The notes under the pieces are model-generated. The model was not told the origin of the DNA and searched no databases. It worked only from the letters and a program-made list of their open reading frames with translations. Position numbers and translations under genes: made by a program. This document shows, in pieces, positions 33,608 to 41,501 of a DNA stretch of 53,001 nucleotides. The first letter of the stretch is position 1, and the number at the start of each line of letters is the position of its first letter. The stretch comes from JBBQAA01 sp038276395 (GTDB taxonomy: Bacteria > Actinomycetota > Thermoleophilia > Solirubrobacterales > Solirubrobacteraceae), in contig JBBQAA010000073.1 of NCBI GenBank assembly GCA_038276395.1, positions 1-53,001 on the forward strand, in the 5' to 3' direction.

Positions 33608-34321
33608 CGCGCGGGCTCGAGCACGCCGCTGGTCGTCCCGGCGACGCCGGGGTGGTGCCATCCGTAGAGGATCCCGCGCTGGCCCTTCAGGTGCGTGAGG
33701 CTGAGGGCGAGCGTGATCGTGTGGCGTACACCCGGCTCGACCCGAGATCGTCCTGCTGGATGTCCGGCGAAGCTCGCGAGCGTGACGCGCGGCGGCGCCA
33801 GGGTGGTCGCGATGAAGCGCGCGACGCTCGGGCGCGTGAGGTCGAGGTCCGCCGCCCGGGACCGATGCCCACAGCCGCTGCGGGCCCGGGCGCGTGAGGT
33901 CGAGGAACGCCGCCCGGGACCGATGCCCACAGCCGCTGCGGGCCCGCGCACCGAGGCCGGCCAGATACCGCCGACCGCGCGAGCTGAGCATGAGGGCGGC
34001 CCCCGCGGCGTCGGCGCAGCGCCGGCTCGGCGGCCGACGGCGCAACACCACGCAGACGTTCTGGCCGGTGGTGCGGCAGAGCCGCCGGCGGGCGATCCGC
34101 CCCGAGATCGCCTTGAGCGACCGCGCCGACGCCCAGCCGTAGGCGCGCCGGCTCGACGTGCGCCGGGCTCGGGCAGAGCTTGCCAGCCGGGCGGGCCTCA
34201 GGCGCACGCTCGAGGTGAGCTCGAGCAGGGTGAGGTCGATGTTCCTCGCGCGGGGGGAGTGGATGGCGGCGAGCCGCAGGGGCAGCTCGGCCGGCGTCCA
34301 GCGAAGCTCAGGTCGCGCCAT
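33604..34321 (-). pseudogene. Unrecognised ORF broken by a 58-bp tandem duplication
   Basis: An ATG at 34321 overlaps the end of the PqqD-type gene by 14 bases and opens a frame MARPELRWTPAELPLRLAAI, then ARNIDLTLLELTSS and a long Arg-rich stretch. The duplication at 33829-33944 (58 bases, not a multiple of three) throws it out of frame. If one copy is removed, the frame continues as LDLTRP then SVARFIATTLAPPRVTLASF and ends at TAG 33604-33606, giving exactly 220 codons. I recognise no domain, and the Arg-rich middle is atypical, so this may never have been a conserved gene. An alternative 115-residue frame covers only the 3' half. Confidence 0.4.
33829..33944. repeat. 58-bp perfect-spacing tandem duplication
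   Basis: Copies at 33829-33886 and 33887-33944 are identical except for two adjacent bases (56 of 58). Each contains CCGGGACCGATGCCCACAGC and ends CGGGCC. The near-identity suggests a recent event, or maintenance by selection or gene conversion. Its length shifts the reading frame of the reverse-strand ORF that spans it. Confidence 0.9.
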
Positions 34322-34619
34322 CGCCGAGCTCGAGCAGGCCTCGATCGGCGAGCGCGAGCACGAACTCGGTCAGGTCCGATTCGATCCGGGCCGGCGGCTG
34401 TCCGTAATGGACGGCGAGCTCGGCCACGGCGGCGCGCGCATCGGGCTGCGCGCTCAGCGCCTCGAGGAACCGGGCGCCGACCGCGTCGAGGCCGTGGTAC
34501 TGCGAGGTGCGCAGGTTCAGCATCACCGTCTGGTGCGCGAAGGACCGGTGGGCCACGTGCTCCGGGACCCGCACCCGGCGATCGGCGATCTCGGCCCAGC
34601 GGGAGGCGACCTCGGTCAT
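34308..34619 (-). CDS. PqqD-family RiPP recognition element protein (lasso B1-like)
   Basis: Encodes 103 residues. The PqqD/RRE fold is seen as strands RRVRVPEHVAHRSF and QTVMLNLRTSQYHGLDAVGARFLEAL (residues about 14-55, given in two pieces), then helices ARAAVAELAVHYG and ARIESDLTEFVLALADRGLLEL. The phrase LNLRTSQYHGLDAVG matches the usual LN-x-x-x-x-x-Y-x-L-N/D-x-x-G pattern. RREs bind leader peptides in RiPP pathways. It is preceded by a 20-codon ORF overlapping as ATGA and followed by the disrupted ORF. Together with the B2-like protease it gives two of the three lasso core functions. Confidence 0.88.
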   Translation of the reverse strand: MTEVASRWAEIADRRVRVPEHVAHRSFAHQTVMLNLRTSQYHGLDAVGARFLEALSAQPDARAAVAELAVHYGQPPARIESDLTEFVLALADRGLLELGDGAT

Positions 34620-34678
34620 CGACGCCTCGGGAAGCGGGGGATCCGCACCCGCTGCTCGTCCTCGGGGCTGGAGATCAT
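34616..34678 (-). CDS. 20-residue ORF translationally coupled to PqqD-type gene
   Basis: ATG at 34678 opens a short frame, MISSPEDEQRVRIPRFPRRR, ending in TGA that overlaps the PqqD ATG (ATGA at 34616-34619). The peptide is acidic at its start and strongly basic at its end. No clear Shine-Dalgarno sequence precedes it. It could be a translated leader for coupling, an RRE substrate peptide (though shorter than any typical lasso precursor), or chance. It lies 40 bases downstream of the methyltransferase stop. Confidence 0.4.
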   Translation of the reverse strand: MISSPEDEQRVRIPRFPRRR

Positions 34679-34718
34679 CCGGAAATCTTACGAAAACCGA
34701 CCGGCGGGGTGGGGCCGC

Positions 34719-35672
34719 TCAGCGCCCGACCGGCCAGCGTCCGCGGCCGGCCGGGCGCGGGTTCAGCGTGCGCCGCAGATGCCGGAGGCGCTCGGTCCCC
34801 GCACCGCCCGGGCGAGGACCCCGGCGCTCGAGTCGCCATGTGCCCTTCACCGTGTCGAGCCAGTACAGGTCGAAGTCGGGGTGGCTCCGTCGCCACGCCA
34901 TCGCGGTGCGCCGTTCGTGCGGGCGCCGGCCGTCGTCGAGGAGGACCACCGAGCCGGCGGGAAGGCGGGGCTCGAGGAGCTCGAGCGCCGGCCAGCGGGC
35001 GAGCGGGACCAGGTCCGGAGGGCCGTCCACGACGAGCACGTCGACGCGCGGTGGGAGCGTGGCCACGGTCTCCGCCGCGTACCACGGGAGCTGCCGGTGC
35101 GCGACCGGCTGCGCCCGGAGGGGGGCGAGGAGGACCGTCACCCACTCCTCGAGCTCCGCGGCCGCGAGGCGCCGCTCCGTCTCCTCGGCGAAGATCGCGT
35201 CGTGCTCGAGGCTGTAGAGGTGCCCGGCGCCGTTGGCCCGCAGCGTGGCGGCGACGAGCAGCGTCGTGATCCCCGACCCGCACTCGACGACGACGTCGGG
35301 GCGCCGGCGCGAGGCCTCGAGCACGAGCACGCCGAAGTCCGGCTCGATGGCCCACCCGCCGAGCGGCGGGGTGTGCTCGCCGAGCACGCCGGCGATCACC
35401 GCCGCGTCGGCGCTGTTCTGGATCTCCCGCCCGATCCCGGCCGCGCCGCGGAGCGCGCCGCGGCTCGCCGCCGCCACCGCGGCGCCGGCGGCGATGGCCG
35501 GCCGGAACCGGGCCCCGCCGGCGAGCGCGAGGGCGGACGCGCCCGCCCCGGCGAGACCACCGCGGATCGTCAGGCTGCCCACTCCCTCCGCCCTCACCTC
35601 CCGTAGGCGCGCGAGCCGGCCGGCGCCGGGTCGCGCGGACTCGGAGGGGTCGGGATCGCCCGGCCCGGTCAC
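34719..35672 (-). CDS. Class I SAM-dependent methyltransferase in glycan operon
   Basis: Encodes 317 residues from GTG 35672, chosen because it overlaps the WecG-family stop as GTGA. An Ala/Gly-rich hydrophobic stretch (about residues 34-75) may be a membrane-associated helical hairpin. The SAM fold starts with PDVVVECGSGITTLLVAATL (about 128-147), then GHLYSLEHDAIFAEETERRL (about 154) and VDVLVVDGPPDLVPLARWPALELL (about 210, given by its key VVDGPPD), ending SVVLLDDGRRPHER. This is the Methyltransf_24-like group often found in polysaccharide loci. Acceptor probably a sugar or lipid-linked glycan; not shown. Confidence 0.85.
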   Translation of the reverse strand: MTGPGDPDPSESARPGAGRLARLREVRAEGVGSLTIRGGLAGAGASALALAGGARFRPAIAAGAAVAAASRGALRGAAGIGREIQNSADAAVIAGVLGEHTPPLGGWAIEPDFGVLVLEASRRRPDVVVECGSGITTLLVAATLRANGAGHLYSLEHDAIFAEETERRLAAAELEEWVTVLLAPLRAQPVAHRQLPWYAAETVATLPPRVDVLVVDGPPDLVPLARWPALELLEPRLPAGSVVLLDDGRRPHERRTAMAWRRSHPDFDLYWLDTVKGTWRLERRGPRPGGAGTERLRHLRRTLNPRPAGRGRWPVGR

Positions 35673-36436
35673 GGACGCCGCGCACGGGCCGCCAGGACGT
35701 AGGCGATGAACTGCCCGTTGGTCACCGCGTAGCGCCGGAACAGCCTGCGCGGCTCCTGCCCCAGCCGGTAGAGCCACTCAAGGCCCGTGCGCTGCATCCA
35801 GCGGGGTGCGCGCCGCGTGACCCCGGCGGCGACGTCGATGGCGCCCCCGACGCCCATGATGAACGAGGCCCCGATCGCGCGCCCGTGCTCGCCGAGGAAG
35901 AACTCCTTGCGCGGCGAGCTGATCGCGACGAACAGGATGTCCGGCCGCGAGGAGCGGATCTCGGCGGCCACGGCGGCGTCCTCCTCCGGGGAGAAGTACC
36001 CGTCGCGCCGGCCCGCCAGCACCAGCCCGGGGTGGGCGTCCCGCAGGCGGGCGACCGCGCGCTCGAGGACCTCCGGGCGAGCACCGAGGATGTAGACGCG
36101 GTATCCGCGCGCCGCCGCCAGGGCCAACAGCTCGTGCATCAGGTCGATGCCCGCCACGCGGGTGGGCAGCGGATCCCCCAGCAGGCGCGAGGCCCAGACC
36201 ACCGCCTGGCCGTCGGCGGTCACGAGCTCGCACCCGTTGACGACGGCCCGCAGCCGGGCGTCCGACTGCACGGAGACGAGCTTGGCGGCGTTGACCGCCA
36301 TGTGCTGGCCGAGCACGTCGTTCTCGATGTGCCATGCGCAGCGCTCGAGCGCGGCACGCATGTCGACGCGGTCGATCTCGCAGCCGAGGACCTCCACGCG
36401 GTCGCGACCGGGCGTCGCCGCAGCGGGCGGGCTCAC
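35669..36436 (-). CDS. WecG/TagA/CpsF-family glycosyltransferase
   Basis: Encodes 255 residues from GTG 36436 (GTGA overlap with the AsnB-type stop). Family motifs are AVNAAKLVSVQSD (about residues 42-54), VTADGQAVVWASRLLG with the catalytic Asp (about 66), GYRVYILGARPEVLERA (about 101), and SSPRKEFFLGEHG (about 162) followed by GVGGAIDVAAG. Members add ManNAc or ManNAcA (TagA, WecG) to lipid-linked GlcNAc. That fits the wecB/dehydrogenase pair at the far end of this locus, which should supply exactly such donors. Fourth gene of a tightly overlapping reverse operon. Confidence 0.93.
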   Translation of the reverse strand: MSPPAAATPGRDRVEVLGCEIDRVDMRAALERCAWHIENDVLGQHMAVNAAKLVSVQSDARLRAVVNGCELVTADGQAVVWASRLLGDPLPTRVAGIDLMHELLALAAARGYRVYILGARPEVLERAVARLRDAHPGLVLAGRRDGYFSPEEDAAVAAEIRSSRPDILFVAISSPRKEFFLGEHGRAIGASFIMGVGGAIDVAAGVTRRAPRWMQRTGLEWLYRLGQEPRRLFRRYAVTNGQFIAYVLAARARRP

Positions 36437-38343
36437 GCCGGGCTCGCCCCCTCGATCCAGCGGTCGTACCACGTGCTCAGGCCGTACACGTTCCAGATGT
36501 GCTTGCTCCAGTCACCGCGACCCTCCCGGTGCGCGGCGATGATCGCGTCCATGGTCTCGTAGTCGAGCAGGCCCCGCTCCGCCAGCCCGGAGGACCGGAT
36601 GCGGGCGGCGGCCTCGCGCCCGAAGTCACCGCACAGCCACTCCTCCATCGGCGTGCCGAAGCCCTGCTTGGGCCGGTCGATGATCTCGTCGGGCAGGAGG
36701 CCGCGCATCGCCCGGCGCAGCACGTGCTTCCCCTGCCCGTGGCGGAACTTGGCCCGCGGCGGGAGCGCCATGGCGAACTCGACCAGATGGTGGTCGAGGA
36801 AGGGCTCCCGGGCCTCCACCGAGCTCGCCATCGCGATCTTGTCGAGGCGCATGAGCAGGAGCTCCGGCAGCCGCTGCTTGAGCTCGACGTAGGTCATGTG
36901 CTGGAACAGATCGGCGCCGGAGCGGGACGCCGCGTCCCAGTGCGTCTCGACCACGCCGTAGGAATTCGCCCCGTTGCCGCCGGCGAGGATGCGGTCCTTG
37001 ACCTCGCCGCGGAAGCAGATGGCGCCGCCCCAGAAGGGCAGGCGGCTGTGGCCGGCGTCGTAGAGCGCCTCGCCGTGGCGCACGCCCCGGCCGGCGCGGC
37101 GCGTGGCTCGCGCCGCCGCGACGCCGATCGGCCGGCGCAGCGGCCGCGGGATCCGCTGGAAGGGCAGGACGTAGCGCCGGTGATCGACGTACCCCTTGTA
37201 GCCGTGGAGGATCTCGTCGGCGCCCTCGCCGCACTGGACCACGACCGTGCCCGAGTCGCGGGCCAGCTGCGAAACGAAGTGCTGGGGGATCGCGGTCCAG
37301 TCGGCCAGCGGCTCGTCCTCGTGGAAGACCATGCGCGGAAGAAACTCCAGCATGTCCTCCTCGTCGATCGCGACCTCGTGATGGTCGGTGGAGAACCGCT
37401 CGGCGACGGTCCGCGCGTGGGAGAGCTCGTCGTAGCGCGGGTGGCCGGCCGGAGCGGTGGAGAACGTGCGGATCGGCCGGTCGGTGAGCTCGGCCATGAG
37501 GGCGACGTTCGTCGAGGAGTCCAGGCCGCCCGACAGGAACACGCCGAAGGGTACGTCGGACATCATGCGCTTGCCGATCGAGGCCCGCAGCAGCTCGCGC
37601 AGGCGGACCTCCATGTCCGTCTCGGACATCGTCCGCACCTCGGCCGCGACCGAGTCGTCGAAGGGCTGCCAGTACGTGCCGCGCTCGAGCGGGCCCGAGG
37701 CCGGGAGCCTCGCCCACTCCGCGGGCGCGAGCTTGGCGATGCCCTTGAACATCGTCGCCGGCGGGGGCGTGAAGCCGAAGGTCAGGTAGTCGTGCAGCGC
37801 CTCCTCGTCGAGCTCCGCGCGCACGGCGGGATGGGCGAGGAGCGCCTTGATCTCCGAGGCGAAGACGAACCCGCCCGGCGGCGCGGAGAAGTAGAGGGGC
37901 TTGACCCCGATGCGATCCCGGGCGAGGAACAGCTCCCGCCGCCGCGCGTCCCAGATCGCGAAGGCGAACATCCCCTCCAGCCGCTCCAGCGCCGCCGGGC
38001 CGTGCTCCTCGTAGAGGTGGAGCACAACCTCGGTGTCGGTGCGCGAGCGGAACCGATGGCCGCGGGCCTCGAGCTCGGCGCGCAGCGCCTCGTGGTTGTA
38101 GACCTCGCCGTTGTAGGTGATCCACATCGAGCCGTCCGCGTTGGCCAGCGGCTGGCGACCGGCGCTGCTCAGGTCGACGATCGACAGGCGCCGGTGCCCG
38201 AGGGCGACGCGCTCCTCGGGCCTGACGATCGCCCCGGCGTCGTCGGGGCCGCGGTGGGTCATCGTGTCGCGCATCGCCACGACCGTCGCCTCGTCGCAGC
38301 GGAAGGCATCGGAGGAGGCGACGATCCCGCAGACCCCGCACAT
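36433..38343 (-). CDS. Asparagine-synthetase-type amidotransferase (AsnB family), copy 1
   Basis: Encodes 636 residues. The N-terminal class II glutaminase domain has Cys2 (MCGVCGIV), MTHRGPDDAG and the Asn/Gly oxyanion residues in YNGEVYNHEALR (about 85). The synthetase domain has the PPi loop FLSGGLDSSTNVAL (about 267-280), QCGEGADEILHGYKG (about 375) and EAREPFLDHHLVEFA (about 505). All residues for glutamine-dependent amidation are present. In polysaccharide clusters such proteins amidate uronic acids (WbpS-like); in lasso clusters a relative closes the ring. Both contexts occur here. Its ATG touches the preceding glycosyltransferase stop (TGATG). Confidence 0.92.
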   Translation of the reverse strand: MCGVCGIVASSDAFRCDEATVVAMRDTMTHRGPDDAGAIVRPEERVALGHRRLSIVDLSSAGRQPLANADGSMWITYNGEVYNHEALRAELEARGHRFRSRTDTEVVLHLYEEHGPAALERLEGMFAFAIWDARRRELFLARDRIGVKPLYFSAPPGGFVFASEIKALLAHPAVRAELDEEALHDYLTFGFTPPPATMFKGIAKLAPAEWARLPASGPLERGTYWQPFDDSVAAEVRTMSETDMEVRLRELLRASIGKRMMSDVPFGVFLSGGLDSSTNVALMAELTDRPIRTFSTAPAGHPRYDELSHARTVAERFSTDHHEVAIDEEDMLEFLPRMVFHEDEPLADWTAIPQHFVSQLARDSGTVVVQCGEGADEILHGYKGYVDHRRYVLPFQRIPRPLRRPIGVAAARATRRAGRGVRHGEALYDAGHSRLPFWGGAICFRGEVKDRILAGGNGANSYGVVETHWDAASRSGADLFQHMTYVELKQRLPELLLMRLDKIAMASSVEAREPFLDHHLVEFAMALPPRAKFRHGQGKHVLRRAMRGLLPDEIIDRPKQGFGTPMEEWLCGDFGREAAARIRSSGLAERGLLDYETMDAIIAAHREGRGDWSKHIWNVYGLSTWYDRWIEGASPA

Positions 38344-39464
38344 CAGCGCCCGCCGTGCTCGATCGCGTACTCGACGGCGGAGGCGAACGCCTCGGCCATG
38401 CGCGCGTGGGTGTAGCGCTGGACGTCCTCGCGCGCGCGGCGACCGAGGCGCTCGGCCAGCGCCGGATCCTCGGCCAGCCGGCGGATCGCGCCGGCGAGGG
38501 CCTCCGCGCTGCGCTCGGGAACGACGAACCCGTTCGCCCCGTCGCGCACGAGGCCCCCCGCGGCGGCGCCGACGGAGTCGGTCGTGACGACCGGAAGACC
38601 GGCATGCATCGCCTCGTTGACGACGAGGCCCCACGGCTCCTTGTCGAGCGCGGTGGTGACCGAGGGCAGGACGAGGGCGCGGGCCTCGCAGAGCACGCGG
38701 GGGAGCTCGGCCTGCGGCACGAAGCCCCGGAGGCTGACCCTCTTCCCGCCGTCGGCCCGCGCGCGCAGCTCGGCCTCCTGGCTGCCGTTGCCGACGAGGC
38801 TCAGCCTCAGCGGGGTGTCGCCGAGCAGCTCGACGGCGCCGAGCAGGTAGGAGAGCCCCTTGCGCTCCTCGAACTGGCCGACGTAGACGAACTCGGGCGG
38901 CGAGCCATCGTCCTCCGCCCGCGGGACCGCCTCGAAGCGCTCCCCCTCGACCGCCTGGCCGGCCACGAAGACCTTCTCGGGCCGGACGCCCGGGGTCCGC
39001 AGGACGAAGTCGCGGACATGGTCCCCGTAGGGCACGATCGCCTCGGCCCGGCGATAGATGGCGTCGGTCAAGGGCCGGCTCACGCGGTGGGCCGTCGTCT
39101 GCGGATGCATCCACATCCCCGTCCAGAGCACGAACGGCACCCTCCGCGCCTTGGCGGTGGCGAAGGTGAGCGGGAGCATGAGCTTGCCGTTCAGGCTCTT
39201 GACGACGGCGTCGTAGCGGCGGTGGCTGAGCGCGAGCGCCATCCCCGGCATCACCGCCTGGCCGCCGATCCGCCAGCGCCGCAGCTCGACCCGGCGGATC
39301 CGCGCGTCGGTCGCGAGCGTCAGCTTGCGATTCCAGTAGCGCTCGCGCTCGTCCGCGAAGAAGTAGAAGTCCACCTCGAGCCGGTCGGCGAGCTCCTCGT
39401 ACATCCGCCGCCGGTAGTGCGTCGGGAAGTAGTCGATGAAGGCGATGCGGCGACGTCGTGTCAT
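38343..39464 (-). CDS. GT4-family glycosyltransferase
   Basis: Encodes 373 residues from ATG 39464. The N-terminal Rossmann domain begins RRRIAFIDYFPTHYRRRMYEEL; the C-terminal domain begins PEFVYVGQFEERKGLSYLLGA (about residue 193). The GT4 E-x7-E motif is in KEPWGLVVNEAMHAGLPVVTTDS (about 281-303), with LGRRAREDVQRYTHARMAEAF near the end. It is a retaining, GDP/UDP-sugar dependent enzyme for repeat-unit assembly. It is the promoter-proximal gene of the reverse operon, facing the second AsnB-type gene across 150 bases. Confidence 0.92.
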   Translation of the reverse strand: MTRRRRIAFIDYFPTHYRRRMYEELADRLEVDFYFFADERERYWNRKLTLATDARIRRVELRRWRIGGQAVMPGMALALSHRRYDAVVKSLNGKLMLPLTFATAKARRVPFVLWTGMWMHPQTTAHRVSRPLTDAIYRRAEAIVPYGDHVRDFVLRTPGVRPEKVFVAGQAVEGERFEAVPRAEDDGSPPEFVYVGQFEERKGLSYLLGAVELLGDTPLRLSLVGNGSQEAELRARADGGKRVSLRGFVPQAELPRVLCEARALVLPSVTTALDKEPWGLVVNEAMHAGLPVVTTDSVGAAAGGLVRDGANGFVVPERSAEALAGAIRRLAEDPALAERLGRRAREDVQRYTHARMAEAFASAVEYAIEHGGR

Positions 39465-39614
39465 CCAACCGTCCGTGCTCTCGCAAGCGACCGGGGAACC
39501 TGGCGGGCGTCTATCGACCGGAAGATGGTGTTCAAGCTCCACATCTACGGTAGCGACTTGGGCGCCGGGCCTCCTAGACTCCGCGCTCCGGCGCGGCGCG
39601 CCCGGTGAGCGAGC
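39465..39614. promoter_or_regulatory. Divergent promoter region between the GT4 and second AsnB-type genes
   Basis: This 150-base gap separates two divergent genes and must contain both promoters. It is locally less GC-rich (39515-39560 includes GAAGATGGTGTTCAAGCTCC), and CTAGACT at about 39584-39590 is a possible forward -10 element. No clear operator palindrome was seen. Confidence 0.4.
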
Positions 39615-41501
39615 ATGTGCGGCATCGTCGGACAAGTCAGAAGCGACCGCTGTCCGGTGGATCGGGAGCTGCTCGTGCGGATGTGCGCGGCCCTCGAGCA
39701 TCGCGGCCCCGATTCGCGGGGCCTGCACGAGGAGCCGGGGGCCGGCCTCGGCATCCAGCGCCTGCGCGTCATCGACCTGGCCACGGGGGATCAGCCCATC
39801 GGCAACGAGGACGGGTCGGTCGTCGTCGTGCTCAACGGCGAGATCTACAACTTCCGGGAGCTGCGCGCCGGGCTCGAGAAGCGCGGCCACGCCTTCCGCA
39901 CGCGCAGCGACACGGAGGTCATCGTCCATCTCTACGAGGACCACGGGCTCGGCTTCCTCGCGCACCTCGAGGGCATGTTCGGGCTGGCGCTGTGGGATCG
40001 TGCGCGTCGCCGGCTCGTGCTCGCGCGCGACCGGGCGGGCAAGAAGCCGCTGTACTACCACGAGGCCGACGGCGTGCTCGCCTTCGCCTCCGAGCTCGGG
40101 GCCCTGCTCGCCGACCCCGGCGTGCCCCGCGAGGTCGATCACGAGGCGCTCGACGCCTATTTCGCCTACCGCTACGTGCCCGCGCCGCGGACGGCGTTCC
40201 GCGGGGTGCGGAAGCTGCCCTCCGCGACGATGCTCGTGCACGAGCAGGGCGTCTCGACGCTCACCCGCTACTGGACGCTCGACTACTCACGCCAGCGGAA
40301 GGTCCGCCGCCCGCAGGAGGTGCTCGAGGAGCTCCGTGACCGGGTCGACGGCGCGGTGCGCAAGCGTCTCGTCGCCGACGTGCCGCTCGGCGCATTCCTC
40401 TCCGGCGGCGTGGACTCGGCGTCGGTCGTGGCCTCGATGGCCCGGAGCTCGGGGGCGGTGCGCACCTTCTCGATCGGGTTCGGCAGCGCGGAGCTCGACG
40501 AGCTCGAGCTGGCGCGCCGGGTCGCGAGGCGCTACGGCACCGACCACGAGGAGCTCATCGTCGAGCCGCGGGCGGTCGACGTGCTGCCGCAGATCGTCAG
40601 CCACCATGCCGAGCCGTTCGCCGACGCCACCTCGGTGCCGACGTTCTACCTGGCCCGGCTCGCCCGGGAGCACGTGACGGTGGCGCTCAACGGCGACGGC
40701 GGCGACGAGCTCTTCGGGGGCTACACGCGCTACGTCGCCAACCAAGCCGCGGGCGCGGCCGACCGGGTCCCGGCCGGGGTCCGCCGGATCGTCCGGGAGG
40801 CGGTCCGGCGGCTCCCGGAGAGCGGCCGCATCAACTCGCCGCTCAGCCGGATCCGGCGGATCGGTGAGACCCTGCCGCTGCCCGCCGCCGAGCGCTACCG
40901 GCTCTACATGACCGATCTGCAGGGCTTCGAGCGCCGGCGCCTCTACACCGCCGAGTACCGCGACGCCGTCGATCCGTCCTTCAGCGACGAGGTGATCGCC
41001 CGCCCGTGGCGTGAGTCGAGCGCGCGCTCGCTGATCGACCGAATGCTCGACGTCGATCGCCTGACCTACTTGGCCGACGACCTGCTGCCCAAGGTGGACA
41101 TCGCCACAATGGCGGCGTCGCTGGAGGGCCGCTCCCCGCTGCTCGACCACACCCTCATGGAGTTCGCCGCCTCCCTCCCCGGGCGCCTGAAGGTCCGGGG
41201 CGGGCAGAAGAAGCTCGTGCTCCGCGAGGCAATGCGCGGGCGCGTGCCGGACGAGATCCTCGACGCGCCCAAGCGGGGCTTCCAGCCCCCGCTCGCGGAC
41301 TGGCTACGCGCGGATCTCCGGGAGCTCTCGCGCGACCTGCTGCTCGACGAGCGCGCCCGCACCCGCGGGATCTTCGAGCCGGCGCGGGTCGGTGCCCTGC
41401 TCGACGCCCACGCCTCGCGCCGAGCGGACAACTCCCAGGCGATCTGGACGATGATGGTCTCAGAGCTCTGGCACCGGGAGTTCATCGACCCGCGGGCGTG
41501 A
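39615..41501 (+). CDS. asnB: Asparagine-synthetase-type amidotransferase (AsnB family), copy 2
   Basis: Encodes 628 residues. The glutaminase domain has Cys2 (MCGIVGQV), ALEHRGPDSRG and VVVLNGEIYNFRELR (about residues 72-86). The synthetase domain has GAFLSGGVDSASVVAS (about 258-273), NGDGGDELFGGYTRYV (about 357) and LEGRSPLLDHTLMEFAASLP (about 500). This is closer to classical AsnB than copy 1 in the DELFGGYTRY and SPLLDH segments. It either makes asparagine or amidates a sugar acid. The only forward gene between two reverse blocks; its 3' end overlaps the convergent glycosyltransferase by 42 bases. Confidence 0.92.
   Translation: MCGIVGQVRSDRCPVDRELLVRMCAALEHRGPDSRGLHEEPGAGLGIQRLRVIDLATGDQPIGNEDGSVVVVLNGEIYNFRELRAGLEKRGHAFRTRSDTEVIVHLYEDHGLGFLAHLEGMFGLALWDRARRRLVLARDRAGKKPLYYHEADGVLAFASELGALLADPGVPREVDHEALDAYFAYRYVPAPRTAFRGVRKLPSATMLVHEQGVSTLTRYWTLDYSRQRKVRRPQEVLEELRDRVDGAVRKRLVADVPLGAFLSGGVDSASVVASMARSSGAVRTFSIGFGSAELDELELARRVARRYGTDHEELIVEPRAVDVLPQIVSHHAEPFADATSVPTFYLARLAREHVTVALNGDGGDELFGGYTRYVANQAAGAADRVPAGVRRIVREAVRRLPESGRINSPLSRIRRIGETLPLPAAERYRLYMTDLQGFERRRLYTAEYRDAVDPSFSDEVIARPWRESSARSLIDRMLDVDRLTYLADDLLPKVDIATMAASLEGRSPLLDHTLMEFAASLPGRLKVRGGQKKLVLREAMRGRVPDEILDAPKRGFQPPLADWLRADLRELSRDLLLDERARTRGIFEPARVGALLDAHASRRADNSQAIWTMMVSELWHREFIDPRA

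Noticed and set aside
33829..33944. CRISPR-like repeat
   Set aside because: Only two abutting 58-bp copies, with no spacers and no cas genes. It is a simple tandem duplication.
33604..33951. Independent 115-codon reverse gene
   Set aside because: It starts inside the 58-bp duplication and its first third is just the repeat in a shifted frame. It is better explained as the 3' part of the disrupted ORF.
36433..41501. Either AsnB-type gene being a certain lasso cyclase
   Set aside because: Both have complete glutaminase domains and standard Asn-synthetase motifs, and there is no normal precursor gene. Kept only as a possibility within the RiPP finding.
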